Of a DNA stretch of 64,000 nucleotides, positions 1 through 7,872 are shown piece after piece. The stretch comes from an uncultured Clostridia bacterium (GTDB taxonomy: Bacteria > Bacillota > Clostridia > Monoglobales > Monoglobaceae), in NCBI GenBank assembly GCA_934454115.1, contig CAKSFQ010000006.1, positions 1 through 64,000 on the forward strand. The letters run 5' to 3'. Within the stretch, counting starts at the first letter, position 1. Each line of letters begins with the position of its first letter. A program made the position numbers and the translations under genes. Under the pieces are notes generated by a model. It saw nothing but the letters and a program-made list of their open reading frames with translations, made no database searches and had not been told where the DNA came from.

Positions 1-39
1 CAGAATTATGGCATTTGCCAGCAGTTCGATATTTTCCAC
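1..39 (-). CDS. Small protein after the left rep gene (partial)
   Basis: The reading frame starts with GTG at 39-37 behind a GGAGG and runs off the window. The visible residues VENIELLANAIIL match the start of the small protein at 2601-2807 (MYENQENYEKLANAIIV). The left copy therefore keeps the same rep-then-small-gene order as the right copy, which implies a second par operon leftwards. Function unknown. Confidence 0.5.
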   Translation of the reverse strand, partial: MENIELLANAIIL

Positions 40-57
40 ACATACCGCCTCCGATTC

Positions 58-1068
58 CTATACATTTGCCATATCGTATTTTACTTTTGCCGCAAACCAA
101 TTATCTGCCGTTTCAAACGACCGATAAATCGTTGTAATTAAAAATGCCCGGATATTCCGGACATCTGATGTGTTGCTCCGCAGGGCGAAGTCTATATATT
201 CAATATGCGACGAGTCAATTTTCAAAAATCTGCTCTTTACAACCTCGTGAGGATATTCCTGTTTGTTTATGCGGATTGTCGGCTCGTCGCTGCATACCAC
301 ATCGACCATTATTGCCACAATTTCATCAAGCCACGCCTTACTGTATCTTTCCGAGATAATGTCATAGTCAATGTTTTTCTTGATTAGCTTTTCATATTTT
401 CGCCGATTTTCTATCCATCGTATCGTATCAATGCCTTTTGGTGCAGGCAAGGGAGGAGAGTTATTCTCATTTCCACGATTGATAGGATAGGATATGATTT
501 CAGTATCGCTCGATTCAGTATTATTCTTTTCAGTATCGTTAAAATCAGTATTATTATATTTATTATAATTAGATTTCGATTCTCGAAAGTCTGCACTTTC
601 GATTTCCGAAAGTCTTGAATTTCGATTTTCAAAAGTCTTGAATTTCGATTTCCGAAAGTCTGGAGTTTCGGTTTCCGAAAGTCTTGGTTTTCGGTCGGTA
701 TCTTCATCAATATAAAACTTTTTCAGATATACGATTGCCGGTTTTCCTTGCCCTTGCTTTTTGCGTTCAATAAGACCGATGCCTTTTTCTGAGTCAAGCT
801 CCGCAAGTAATTTTGTCGCTTTTTCCGTTCCGCAGCACATCTGCTCCATAACATCATTTGTTGTAAAGAATATGTATGCCCTGTTTTCATCATCAACCCA
901 GCCGTTGCGTATGGATAGTCCCATACGGTCAAGCATAAGACCGTATAACAGCTTTGCACTGTCAGATACTCGCTTGAAAGTAGGGGAAGTAACAAGTATT
1001 TTCGGTATTCTGTAAAAGGTAAATTGTTCGGCTTCATTTCCGTAAAAATATTCAAATTGTATCGACAT
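58..1068 (-). CDS. RepA_N-type replication initiator, left copy
   Basis: This 336-aa protein has the RepA N-terminal domain of Firmicute plasmids and ICEs (about residues 1-115: start MSIQFEYFYGNEAEQF, then TTNDVMEQMCCGTEKATKLL, a winged-helix DNA-binding core). A repetitive hydrophilic linker follows (about 125-200). The conserved C-terminal domain (about 230-336) resembles DUF6017 (NIRAFLITTIYRSFETADNW). Initiators of this family bind an origin inside their own gene. It is a close paralogue of the gene at 1573-2601 and points away from it. The ATG is preceded by AAAGGAGG. Its leader carries a terminator-like hairpin (1099-1137). It does not end in the basic tail seen on other element proteins. 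Confidence 0.9.
   Translation of the reverse strand: MSIQFEYFYGNEAEQFTFYRIPKILVTSPTFKRVSDSAKLLYGLMLDRMGLSIRNGWVDDENRAYIFFTTNDVMEQMCCGTEKATKLLAELDSEKGIGLIERKKQGQGKPAIVYLKKFYIDEDTDRKPRLSETETPDFRKSKFKTFENRNSRLSEIESADFRESKSNYNKYNNTDFNDTEKNNTESSDTEIISYPINRGNENNSPPLPAPKGIDTIRWIENRRKYEKLIKKNIDYDIISERYSKAWLDEIVAIMVDVVCSDEPTIRINKQEYPHEVVKSRFLKIDSSHIEYIDFALRSNTSDVRNIRAFLITTIYRSFETADNWFAAKVKYDMANV
572..695 (-). repeat. Five 23-bp iterons inside the left rep gene
   Basis: Five head-to-tail units of exactly 23 bp lie at 581-603, 604-626, 627-649, 650-672 and 673-695, with a 9-bp partial at 572-580. In gene orientation the core is TCAAGACTTTCGGAA, preceded by ATCGAAAT. Since 23 is not a multiple of three, successive units are read in different frames. 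The repeat is therefore conserved as DNA, not as protein. RepA_N replicons are known to carry iterons within rep, so this is the likely replication origin. Confidence 0.85.
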
Positions 1069-1098
1069 TGTTGTGCCTCCTTTCCGTGTGTGATTGCA

Positions 1099-1137
1099 TA
1101 AAAAAAGAACGCCTTATGGTTTGTTATAAAGCGTTCT
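1099..1137 (-). terminator. Terminator-like attenuator in the left rep leader
   Basis: Read on the minus strand, arms AGAACGC and GCGTTCT (1131-1137 and 1106-1112), extended by an inner ATAA/TTAT pairing, are followed at once by a run of seven T. It lies about 30 nt upstream of the rep start codon, inside its transcript, so it would act as an attenuator of rep expression. Confidence 0.6.
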
Positions 1138-1330
1138 CAGTTGATATTTTATTAAATTTTGACCTCCTTTTGCAGGGTATAACTTTTGTCTTTAACTTAA
1201 CATTACCGTTATTAAAGACGAAAATCTTGTAAATTTCGGGTTGGAAAAAGAACTGAAATATATCAAGATAAATCGCAAAACCCTTGATTTTATGCGGCTT
1301 TCACCGTTTGTCTTTATTATACCATAGGGG
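1138..1330. other. Rep leader and junction region without a gene
   Basis: There is no coding potential. On the minus strand there is a good AAAAGGAGG (around 1163-1171) with no ATG behind it. An 8-bp inverted repeat GTCTTTAA/TTAAAGAC lies at 1188-1195 and 1212-1219. An in-frame TAG at 1325-1327 directly precedes the integrase remnant, so the join between leader and remnant is near 1330. Confidence 0.5.
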
Positions 1331-1516
1331 CATACATACGCAACGATTCTTGCAGAAAGTGGAATTAGTCCAAGATATGTACAAGAAATGCTTGGACACG
1401 CTAAATTGGAATTTACGCTAAAATACTATACACATATTACAGAAAAAATGTCAACGCTGGCAGTGAAAGCATTGGAATCAACAGTTACATTTGATGATTT
1501 CAAAGATGTAGCATAA
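1331..1516 (+). pseudogene. C-terminal remnant of a tyrosine integrase
   Basis: Sixty-one codons encode the end of a tyrosine recombinase: HTYATILAESGI, then VQEMLGHAKLEFTLKYYTHI, which carries the LGH histidine and the catalytic tyrosine region. The arginine boxes and the N-terminal domain are gone, and a stop lies just upstream in frame. It is a different lineage from the intact integrase at 36103-37203 (which has LGHSSPTVTLSLYAH). It marks an old element end lodged between the two rep genes. Confidence 0.75.
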
Positions 1517-1520
1517 TTTT

Positions 1521-1547
1521 AAGGGAGTGCTTTTTAGGCACTCCCTT
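1521..1547 (+). terminator. Hairpin after the integrase remnant, ahead of rep
   Basis: A perfect 10-bp stem, AAGGGAGTGC with GCACTCCCTT, encloses a TTTTTAG loop. It sits 5 bp after the remnant's stop and 26 bp before the rep start. It probably terminated the old integrase transcript and now lies in the rep leader. There is only a short T run after it. Confidence 0.65.
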
Positions 1548-1572
1548 TACTATTTGAGGAGGTGAATACACT

Positions 1573-2601
1573 ATGTCAATACAATTTGATTATTACTACG
1601 GAAATGAAGCAGAACAATTCACATTTTACAGAATACCTAAGCTGCTTATGACTTCGCCGGAATTTAAGCGTGTATCTGATAGTGCAAAATTATTGTATGG
1701 ACTTATGCTTGACCGAATGAGCCTATCTATAAAAAACGGTTGGCTTGATGAACAGCAGCGAGCCTATATCTATTTTACAACTAATGACGTTATGGAGCAG
1801 ATGTGCTGTGGTACAGAAAAAGCAACAAAATTGATTGCAGAGCTTGATAACGAAAAAGGAATAGGTCTTATCGAACGCAAAAAACAAGGACAGGGAAAAC
1901 CTGCTATCATCTATCTCAAAAACTTTGTTATCAGCAATAACGAGCATCGAAATTCAAGACTTTCGGAAATCGAAAGTCAAGACTTCGGAAAATCGAAAAA
2001 CAAGACTTTTGATAATCAAAATTCAAGACTTTCGCAAACCGAAAATGCAGACTTTCGGAAATCGAAATGTAGTGATAATAATATAAGTGATACTGAGATT
2101 AGTGATATTAAAAAGAGAGATAATGAATTGAGTTATACTGAATCAATCACATCATATCCTATCCGAGCAAAAGAAACATCAGCTCTCTCTGCTCCGGCAC
2201 AATCGCCCGATATGATACGATGGATTGAAGAAAGAAACACTTACGAGCGTGTTATAAAAAACAATATTGACTATAACATAATTGTCCACGAATACACGGC
2301 AGCGTGGCTTGATGAAATTGTAGAGCTTATGGTTGATGTTGTTTGCAGCAAAGAGCCGTATATACGCATCAACAAACAGGACTATCCGCAGGAGATTGTT
2401 AAGAGCAGATTTTTGAAGATTAACAGCTCACATATTGAATATATCAAGTTTGCATTAAATGAAAACACTTCAAATGTCCGTAATATACGGGCTTTTTTAA
2501 TTACTACGATTTATCGCTCCTTTGAAACCGCAGATAATTGGTACACCGCAAAAGTAAATCACGATATGGCTCACCCTAAGAAGAACTGGAGCGATGATTG
2601 A
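1573..2601 (+). CDS. RepA_N-type replication initiator, right copy
   Basis: This 342-aa paralogue of the left rep has an N-terminal domain that is nearly identical over the first 118 residues (FTFYRIPKLLMTSPEFKRV, MEQMCCGTEKATKLI) and a conserved C-terminal domain (NIRAFLITTIYRSFETADNW). The linker carries the 23-bp iterons. The role is to start replication of the excised element, which stabilises ICEs before partition to daughter cells. Its stop TGA shares a base with the ATG of the next small gene, and parA overlaps that one, so rep, small gene, parA and parB are one operon. The start has GAGGAGGTG eight bases upstream. Confidence 0.92.
   Translation: MSIQFDYYYGNEAEQFTFYRIPKLLMTSPEFKRVSDSAKLLYGLMLDRMSLSIKNGWLDEQQRAYIYFTTNDVMEQMCCGTEKATKLIAELDNEKGIGLIERKKQGQGKPAIIYLKNFVISNNEHRNSRLSEIESQDFGKSKNKTFDNQNSRLSQTENADFRKSKCSDNNISDTEISDIKKRDNELSYTESITSYPIRAKETSALSAPAQSPDMIRWIEERNTYERVIKNNIDYNIIVHEYTAAWLDEIVELMVDVVCSKEPYIRINKQDYPQEIVKSRFLKINSSHIEYIKFALNENTSNVRNIRAFLITTIYRSFETADNWYTAKVNHDMAHPKKNWSDD
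1946..2072 (+). repeat. Five 23-bp iterons inside the right rep gene
   Basis: Units start at 1946, 1969, 1992, 2015 and 2038, with a partial unit from 2061. The spacing is exactly 23 bp throughout. The first unit is identical to two units of the left rep array. Three units in three frames give a 23-residue protein period (NSRLSEIESQDF then NSRLSQTENADF). Most likely this is the RepA_N origin (oriV). Confidence 0.85.
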
Positions 2602-2807
2602 TGTATGAAAATCAAGAAAACTATGAGAAATTGGCAAATGCGATAATAGTACAAGCGGTGAGCGATTTTAGGAAAAGCGGTTGTTATCAAACAAGAAATT
2701 CCATAAAGCGTTTCTTTCGTTCGGATTGGTTTAAGGTTTTGACTGCTCTTGACGGCGAAATGTTGATAAAACGTTTGGAACAAGAAAGGTTGGTAAAAAA
2801 TGAGTAA
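2601..2807 (+). CDS. Small protein between rep and parA
   Basis: This 68-aa protein starts MYENQENYEKLANAIIV and is probably alpha-helical, with a basic middle (RFFRSDWFKVL). The ATG overlaps the rep stop as TGATG and the end overlaps parA by 8 bp, so it is translationally coupled on both sides. A partial homologue occupies the same position after the left rep gene. Its constant place in the rep-par operon suggests a role in replication control or partition, but no family is recognised. Confidence 0.75.
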   Translation: MYENQENYEKLANAIIVQAVSDFRKSGCYQTRNSIKRFFRSDWFKVLTALDGEMLIKRLEQERLVKNE

Positions 2808-3618
2808 AGTTATAGCGATAGCAAATCAAAAAGGCGGCGTTGGAAAAACGACTACCACCGTCAATTTAGGCGTTGGTCTTGCAAACGAGGGTAAAAAGGT
2901 TTTACTTGTGGATTGTGATGCACAGGGTAGCTTAACAGAGAGCTTAGGCTATCAAAATCCCGATAGAATTGACATCACACTATCTACACTAATGGAAAAG
3001 GTAATAAACAATACACCTATTGCAAAAGACGAGGGTATTTTACATCACAAAGAAGGCGTTGATATAGTTCCGGCAAACATTGAACTGTCGGGCTTGGAAA
3101 CAGCTCTTGTAAACACAAAAGAAAGATATAATGTCCTTAAAAACTATATTGACAGCGTAAAAGAGAATTATGATTATGTGCTTATTGACTGCACCCCCTC
3201 TCTCGGTATGCTGACAGTTAATTCATTGACTGCTGCCGATGAAGTTATTATCCCCGTTCAAGCTCACTATCTGTCATTAAAGGGATTAGAGCAGCTTGTG
3301 GCAACGGTAAACAGTACAAAGCGGCAGCTTAACCCTAACTTGAAATATGGCGGCATACTCTTAACAATGGTTGACCGCAGAACAAACTATTCAAAATCTG
3401 TATCTTCTGTTGTAAGGCTCAATTACGCTAAATATTTGAAGATTTACAAGACTGAAATTCCATTATCGGTTAAGGCTGCTGAAACTTCTGCTGTTGGTAA
3501 AAGTATATTTGAGTATGACAAAAAAGGCATAGCCGCAGAAGCGTATAGAAATCTAACAAAGGAGGTGCTTGAAGATGGCAAACAACGGAATAAACATAAG
3601 TCGGAGTACACTCGATGA
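2800..3618 (+). CDS. parA: ParA/Soj-type partition ATPase
   Basis: This 272-aa ParA carries the deviant Walker A motif at residues 11-18 (KGGVGKTT), Walker A' LLVDCDAQGS near 36-45, and the Walker B region DYVLIDCTPSLGML near 124. This family forms ATP-dependent dimers on the nucleoid and, with ParB bound to parS, moves DNA to daughter cells. It is followed by ParB with overlapping ends. The C-terminus is basic and ends in arginine (KHKSEYTR), part of a pattern across the element. Confidence 0.93.
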   Translation: MSKVIAIANQKGGVGKTTTTVNLGVGLANEGKKVLLVDCDAQGSLTESLGYQNPDRIDITLSTLMEKVINNTPIAKDEGILHHKEGVDIVPANIELSGLETALVNTKERYNVLKNYIDSVKENYDYVLIDCTPSLGMLTVNSLTAADEVIIPVQAHYLSLKGLEQLVATVNSTKRQLNPNLKYGGILLTMVDRRTNYSKSVSSVVRLNYAKYLKIYKTEIPLSVKAAETSAVGKSIFEYDKKGIAAEAYRNLTKEVLEDGKQRNKHKSEYTR

Positions 3619-4492
3619 ATTGTTTAAGACAGATGCAGGAAGAAATACGGAAGAAATCACACCAATGCAAATCTCCGAATTAAAGCCATACGAACAGCAA
3701 CCCTTTAAGGTACTGCTTGATGAGAGTATGGACGAACTTGTGGAAAGCATAAAAGAAAGCGGCGTTTTATCTCCTGTTGTTGTAAGACCGCATAAGGACG
3801 GCGGTTATGAAATACTATCGGGACACAGACGAGTTAAGGCTTGTGAGATTGCAGGAATTGACGAAGTTCCTGTTGTAGTTAAAAATCTTGATGATGATAC
3901 CGCTACAATTCTTCTTGTTGACAGCAATCTTCAGCGTGAACATATCTTGCCGAGTGAAAAGGCTTTTGCCTATCAAATGAAGCTGGAAGCTATGAAAAGA
4001 AAGGCTGGCAGACCGCAACAAGAAAATGTGTCCCAAATTGGGACGAATTTACGCTCAGATGAAATTCTTGCGACACAAACAGGCGAAAGCCGTAATCAAA
4101 TACAGCGATACATACGATTAACAAACCTCATTGACCCGATACTTGAAAAGGTTGATACAAATTCTATTGCGATGAACGCAGCCGTTGAATTATCTTATCT
4201 GAGTGCAAAACAGCAAGTGGATGTTTTGCAGACTATGGAGAGCGAGGAAATATCCCCCTCTATCGAACAGGCTAAAAAAATTCACAGGTTTTGTGATGAG
4301 GGAAATTTAACACCCGAATCCATATTAGCGATTATGCAGGAGCAGAAACCCGAAAAAATTAAAATAACCTTTGAAGAAGATAAAATCCGTAAGTATTTTC
4401 CAAAAGGCTATACGAAACAGCAAATTGAGGACACAATATTCAAGCTGCTTGAAAATATGTACAGGAAAAAACAGAGAGAAATGGAGAGATAA
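3575..4492 (+). CDS. parB: ParB-type partition protein
   Basis: This 305-aa ParB/Srx-domain CTPase and DNA-binding protein shows GHRRVKACEIAG (residues about 87-98, nucleotide-binding arginines) and NLQREHILPSEKAFAY near 116-133, then a helix-turn-helix (ESRNQIQRYIRLTNLI). ParB loads on parS and clamps DNA for ParA. The ATG at 3575 is preferred over a TTG six bases earlier because AAAGGAGG lies 9 bases upstream of it. It overlaps the end of parA by 44 bp. The C-terminus is KKQREMER, one of the recurrent basic ER tails. Confidence 0.92.
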   Translation: MANNGINISRSTLDELFKTDAGRNTEEITPMQISELKPYEQQPFKVLLDESMDELVESIKESGVLSPVVVRPHKDGGYEILSGHRRVKACEIAGIDEVPVVVKNLDDDTATILLVDSNLQREHILPSEKAFAYQMKLEAMKRKAGRPQQENVSQIGTNLRSDEILATQTGESRNQIQRYIRLTNLIDPILEKVDTNSIAMNAAVELSYLSAKQQVDVLQTMESEEISPSIEQAKKIHRFCDEGNLTPESILAIMQEQKPEKIKITFEEDKIRKYFPKGYTKQQIEDTIFKLLENMYRKKQREMER

Positions 4493-4495
4493 AAT

Positions 4496-4633
4496 ATGAC
4501 TTGGTTATGGATTATATTAGCTTTTATAGCCGGAGGGACTTTAGGCGTGGTAATGATGTGCTGCTTTATAGTGGCAGGACAGGAGGACGAAAGACTTGAA
4601 AAACTTAATACAGATAATGCCGACAAACTATAA
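4496..4633 (+). CDS. Small single-pass membrane protein, DUF3789-like
   Basis: This 45-aa protein has one hydrophobic helix (residues 2-25, WLWIILAFIAGGTLGVVMMC) and a charged tail. It starts 3 bp after the parB stop, with the GGAGAG of parB's last codons acting as ribosome binding site. It resembles the short DUF3789 proteins common in clostridial ICEs. Function unknown. Confidence 0.7.
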   Translation: MTWLWIILAFIAGGTLGVVMMCCFIVAGQEDERLEKLNTDNADKL

Positions 4634-4668
4634 AAAGCGTGTCGGCTTTTTTTATGGAGGTAAACATT

Positions 4669-4926
4669 ATGGAATGGCGAAAAAATGCAGGATATATTAT
4701 AACAAACGCAATTACAATCGGCGATTCGGAAATCGTACTCGGTGTACACGAAACAAAACCTAATATGTTTGTTACGTGGGAATGTACCGATAAGAACAAT
4801 TACTTTTGGGGGCATTACACCTCAAACTTGCTTGCGGCTCAAAAAGACTTTTGTGAACGGGGGCTTAATAAAGCAAAGTTTTATAAGCGAAACCGAAAGC
4901 CAAAAGAAAAAGAGCCGGAGAGGTGA
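4669..4926 (+). CDS. ICE accessory protein of unknown function
   Basis: This 85-aa protein starts at an ATG 8 bases after TATGGAGG. The core EIVLGVHETKPNMFVTWECT and a following NNYFWGHYTSNLLAAQ form a compact beta-rich domain that recurs in clostridial ICE accessory proteins. The highly basic tail KRNRKPKEKEPER carries the recurrent EPER end. The AGAGG of the last codons also serves the next gene. No function can be assigned. Confidence 0.7.
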   Translation: MEWRKNAGYIITNAITIGDSEIVLGVHETKPNMFVTWECTDKNNYFWGHYTSNLLAAQKDFCERGLNKAKFYKRNRKPKEKEPER

Positions 4927-4930
4927 TGTT

Positions 4931-5131
4931 ATGTCAAATACGAATCAACCCGATATGAGGTTTAATGAAAGCGGCTGCAAAGACCTAACAGCATACGAAG
5001 CATTGAAGAATGTTTAGCGTGAGGAAAGGCGACGGCTTATAAGCAAGCTGAAAGAGCTTGCTTATAAACACGGTTACAAAATTGTCTGTACCATTGAATT
5101 AAAAGAGATTGAGAGTGATTTTAATGACTAA
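4931..5131 (+). pseudogene. Small ICE protein interrupted by an in-frame amber codon
   Basis: The frame starts at ATG 4931 (MSNTNQPDMRFNESG, then LTAYEALKNV) and meets TAG at 5015-5017. It then continues open in the same frame for 37 codons: REERRRLISKLKELAYKHGY, then KIVCTIELKEIESDFND, ending at TAA 5129-5131. That end overlaps the next gene's ATG in the same ATGACTAA manner as other joins here. The second half has its own good protein character. The simplest reading is one 66-residue protein broken by a recent nonsense change. Readthrough, or a 28-residue product, is possible. Confidence 0.65.
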
Positions 5132-5297
5132 GAAAGATTGCTTTGCTTATAGCAAACATTCCTCTTTGTGTCGAATACTCAAAAAACGGTATTGTGATAA
5201 TGAAGAATGTGGATTTTATAAAACACAAAAGCAATTCAGCGATGATTTGAAGAAATATCCGCCCTGCGACTATAAGAACAGTAACGAAACAGGATAG
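5124..5297 (+). CDS. Small cysteine-rich protein
   Basis: This 57-aa protein (MTKKDCFAYSKHSSLCRILK, then CDNEECGFYKTQKQF) has six cysteines, of which several could bind a metal as a small zinc site. Proteins of this sort (C-x-AY, C-x4-CxFYKT) are frequent in clostridial ICE accessory regions. It overlaps the preceding broken gene by 8 bp, so it was translationally coupled to it. Confidence 0.75.
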   Translation: MTKKDCFAYSKHSSLCRILKKRYCDNEECGFYKTQKQFSDDLKKYPPCDYKNSNETG

Positions 5298-5329
5298 AAA
5301 ATCTATTACAGCTTGCGAGGTGAAACTAT

Positions 5330-6262
5330 ATGAGCAAAAAAAATATAAGGAAAATTGAGGAATATGAAGTTACAAACAGCTTCAAGATTGCCAACAAAGA
5401 GCTTGTTATCGGCGAAGATATGAACAATAAAGACGGACACCATTATATGACTTGCTATGTTTGCAATAACGGACTTTTTGAATATTACGACGAAGCTGTT
5501 GTAAGCAATAACTATTTAGAGATAGCTGAGGAATTTGCAAACAGGGTTAAATCAGAAGTTTCAAATATCACCGAAATTATCAAAGCAGAAAATCAGCCGT
5601 TGCAGCTTATAACTGCCGATATGTGTAACAGAGATGTTTTCGGTGAAAACCTTGAGGGTAAACTGCTTGTTGTAAAAGCAGATGTACTTCTACCCGAATA
5701 CAGAACGGCAACACACCAAATTATCAGATGCACAGGCGGCAACGGCGCTAACCCCAATGCAATCGGAAACGCTATATTCTGCAATCAGCCGTTTAATAAT
5801 TCACAACAACGCTTTGAAAGGTACGAAATTCTTGGTGAACTGAAGCCGGAATTTTATCCGAAATGGCTAACGGATATATTGGAATGTGAAAAAATAATAA
5901 AGGAAAATCCGGCTGTATTTGAGTATGGGGGTAAACATTTCTTGCCTGTTGGTATTCAAAGTGCAAGCATTTATGAAGCTTCAAAACATATAAACACAGA
6001 CCGAGAATTGAAATTTTGGGATAGAAATAACGAATCTGTTTATGGTAAGGCAAATATCAGCTATTCACATAGTGATTTCTATGCAGCTTGCAACAATATA
6101 AAATGCGATATATTCAAATGCCTTGAAAACGGCAAATGCTATCTTCCGTGCGAACACGAATTCTTTGAATACACAGGCAAATTCAAAGAATATAAAGAGC
6201 CGGAACAATCTGCACAGAAACCAAAATCAAAAAGTAAATCGAATAAGGAGCGTGAGCGATAA
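5330..6262 (+). CDS. ICE accessory protein of unknown function
   Basis: This 310-aa soluble protein has no signal peptide. The first domain (about 1-85) has a YEVTNSFKIANKELVIGED start like the 85-aa protein at 4669. The second (about 85-170) has LITADMCNRDVFGENLEGKL and VRCTGGNGANPN-like residues. The third (about 190-285) has FLPVGIQSASIYEASKHI and cysteines at ACNNIKCDIFKCLENGKCYL. The tail KSKSKSNKERER is very basic. The last codons GAGCGATAATG create the next start. The middle is similar in style to ICE polyvalent domain proteins. No function is assigned. Confidence 0.85.
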   Translation: MSKKNIRKIEEYEVTNSFKIANKELVIGEDMNNKDGHHYMTCYVCNNGLFEYYDEAVVSNNYLEIAEEFANRVKSEVSNITEIIKAENQPLQLITADMCNRDVFGENLEGKLLVVKADVLLPEYRTATHQIIRCTGGNGANPNAIGNAIFCNQPFNNSQQRFERYEILGELKPEFYPKWLTDILECEKIIKENPAVFEYGGKHFLPVGIQSASIYEASKHINTDRELKFWDRNNESVYGKANISYSHSDFYAACNNIKCDIFKCLENGKCYLPCEHEFFEYTGKFKEYKEPEQSAQKPKSKSKSNKERER

Positions 6263-6801
6263 TGCAGGATAAATATGTTGTGTGGTCGGATATAGACCTC
6301 GACCTTGATGATTGGCGAGAATCATTAGAAGAAGTTTATCCTAATTATCCCGACGATGAGCTTTATACGATAATGTGTAAAAATAACAACGAAAATTTAG
6401 AAGATGAGCGAGCTAATCTAAATATTCAACTTTCGCAGAGCATTATCGTAATAGCTGATTTAGGTCGTTGGAACGGTAGGGTTAGCGGATATAAAATGAT
6501 AGACAGCGGAAATATCAAAGATTGTCTGCAATCCGATTGTGATATGAATGAATGGTATATAGATAAAAAAGGTGATTTTCGTTGTACTGCTATTCATCAC
6601 GATGGAACAAACTATTACCTCTATCGTGCTTTCAAAGATAATGTTACAGAAAGTCAAATTGAGAGGTTGCAGGAAAAAATATATTACGGAACTGCAACAA
6701 GACAGGATATTACAAGAGTAACAAGACGACTTGGCGATGATATTGGAGCTGTCTATGGTTGGAAATTCCCACAAAGAACGCATACGGAGGTTGAGCGATA
6801 A
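6262..6801 (+). CDS. ICE accessory protein of unknown function
   Basis: This 179-aa soluble acidic protein starts MQDKYVVWSDIDLDLDDW and resembles phage/ICE hypothetical proteins with the pattern IIVIADLGRWNGRVSGYK, then HHDGTNYYLYRAFKD. Start and stop both sit in GAGCGATAATG overlaps with neighbours, so it is tightly coupled to the genes on both sides. The tail is RTHTEVER. Function unknown. Confidence 0.85.
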   Translation: MQDKYVVWSDIDLDLDDWRESLEEVYPNYPDDELYTIMCKNNNENLEDERANLNIQLSQSIIVIADLGRWNGRVSGYKMIDSGNIKDCLQSDCDMNEWYIDKKGDFRCTAIHHDGTNYYLYRAFKDNVTESQIERLQEKIYYGTATRQDITRVTRRLGDDIGAVYGWKFPQRTHTEVER

Positions 6802-7838
6802 TGGATAATAAAGAAATACGGTTTATTGATAGCAACTATAACGAATTATTCCGCATACCCGACGGCGGAAAAATATGTATTACATCACAGGACGGAACAG
6901 AAGTCATAAGAGAGTGCAAATATATTGACGATTATCATTTTCAGACGGATACTTTGACTGTTTTTCATATCTGCCAATTTGCAGAAATACAAGAAAAGCA
7001 CGGAGGTAGATACAGACCTTATGATGCCCCCTCTTATATGCTTGAAAAAATAAACCAATCCGAATTTGAATTTATGTATCGGCTTGAAGATGAAAATCAA
7101 AACAGAGGCTGTATCTGTTATGTCAGAGGATATTTTGATAATTCTGTTGATGAACGTTTACAGACGGAATCTATGCTTGAAAATAAAGATAACTACAAGC
7201 AATATAAAACAAGCGATTTCAGCCGTGAATGTGATAATATAATCAATTATTTACGCTTTCAATCCGACACTCCTGTTTTGAAAAGCAGAATTAAAATGCA
7301 CAATATCGCTTATGATGCCAATGCGGAGCGTTTTGCAAAGGATACGGAAATATCCGGCTATCGTATTACAACCAAAGAAAATACATATTACCTGCGCTGT
7401 GATGCAAGGCGAGGACAATATAATTTTTATCTGTACTGCTATAATACAAAGGCTCTTGATAAATTCAGAAACACACGACTTGTAGAGCAGAATTATGACA
7501 AGACAGAAAGAGATATTTTCCTTAAAACAGACGGTGGTGTTACAGAGATTTACTACAATCCCGATTCCAATGCCGGAGGACAGCTTGTGTATATTGAGAA
7601 TAGTAAAAACAATATTCTTGAAGCTGCAAAGGTTGGAAAAACAACAGAGGAATTTTTTTCATACCTTGAAGGTATCGGAAACGGATATTTGGTCGATATT
7701 GATACCCCCGACTTTCGGGATAGCTTTGAAAACTTTATAAACTGCAAAGCTGATTTTGAGGGCTGTAACAAAAAGACTATGAACGGTTTGAAAAAACACG
7801 CAGGAGTTGAACATAAAAAATCAGAGCCGGAAAGATAG
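6801..7838 (+). CDS. LPD28-like ICE protein
   Basis: This 345-aa protein has an N-terminal domain (about 1-75) that matches the polyvalent-associated LPD28 type from memory: IRFIDSNYNELFRIPDGGKI, CKYIDDYHFQ, FHICQFAEIQEKHGGRY. Such domains ride on conjugative element and phage proteins that enter a recipient with the DNA. The rest is a long alpha/beta region without recognised motifs. It ends in KKHAGVEHKKSEPER. The next gene has its own AAAGGAGCG 20 bases further on, so this EPER end is not needed as a ribosome binding site. Confidence 0.85.
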   Translation: MDNKEIRFIDSNYNELFRIPDGGKICITSQDGTEVIRECKYIDDYHFQTDTLTVFHICQFAEIQEKHGGRYRPYDAPSYMLEKINQSEFEFMYRLEDENQNRGCICYVRGYFDNSVDERLQTESMLENKDNYKQYKTSDFSRECDNIINYLRFQSDTPVLKSRIKMHNIAYDANAERFAKDTEISGYRITTKENTYYLRCDARRGQYNFYLYCYNTKALDKFRNTRLVEQNYDKTERDIFLKTDGGVTEIYYNPDSNAGGQLVYIENSKNNILEAAKVGKTTEEFFSYLEGIGNGYLVDIDTPDFRDSFENFINCKADFEGCNKKTMNGLKKHAGVEHKKSEPER

Positions 7839-7872
7839 GCGTTACACAAATTTATAAAAGGAGCGTGATTAT

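Noticed and set aside
581..2060. CRISPR-like array
   Set aside because: The 23-bp repeats are contiguous, without spacers, and lie inside rep genes, so they are iterons.
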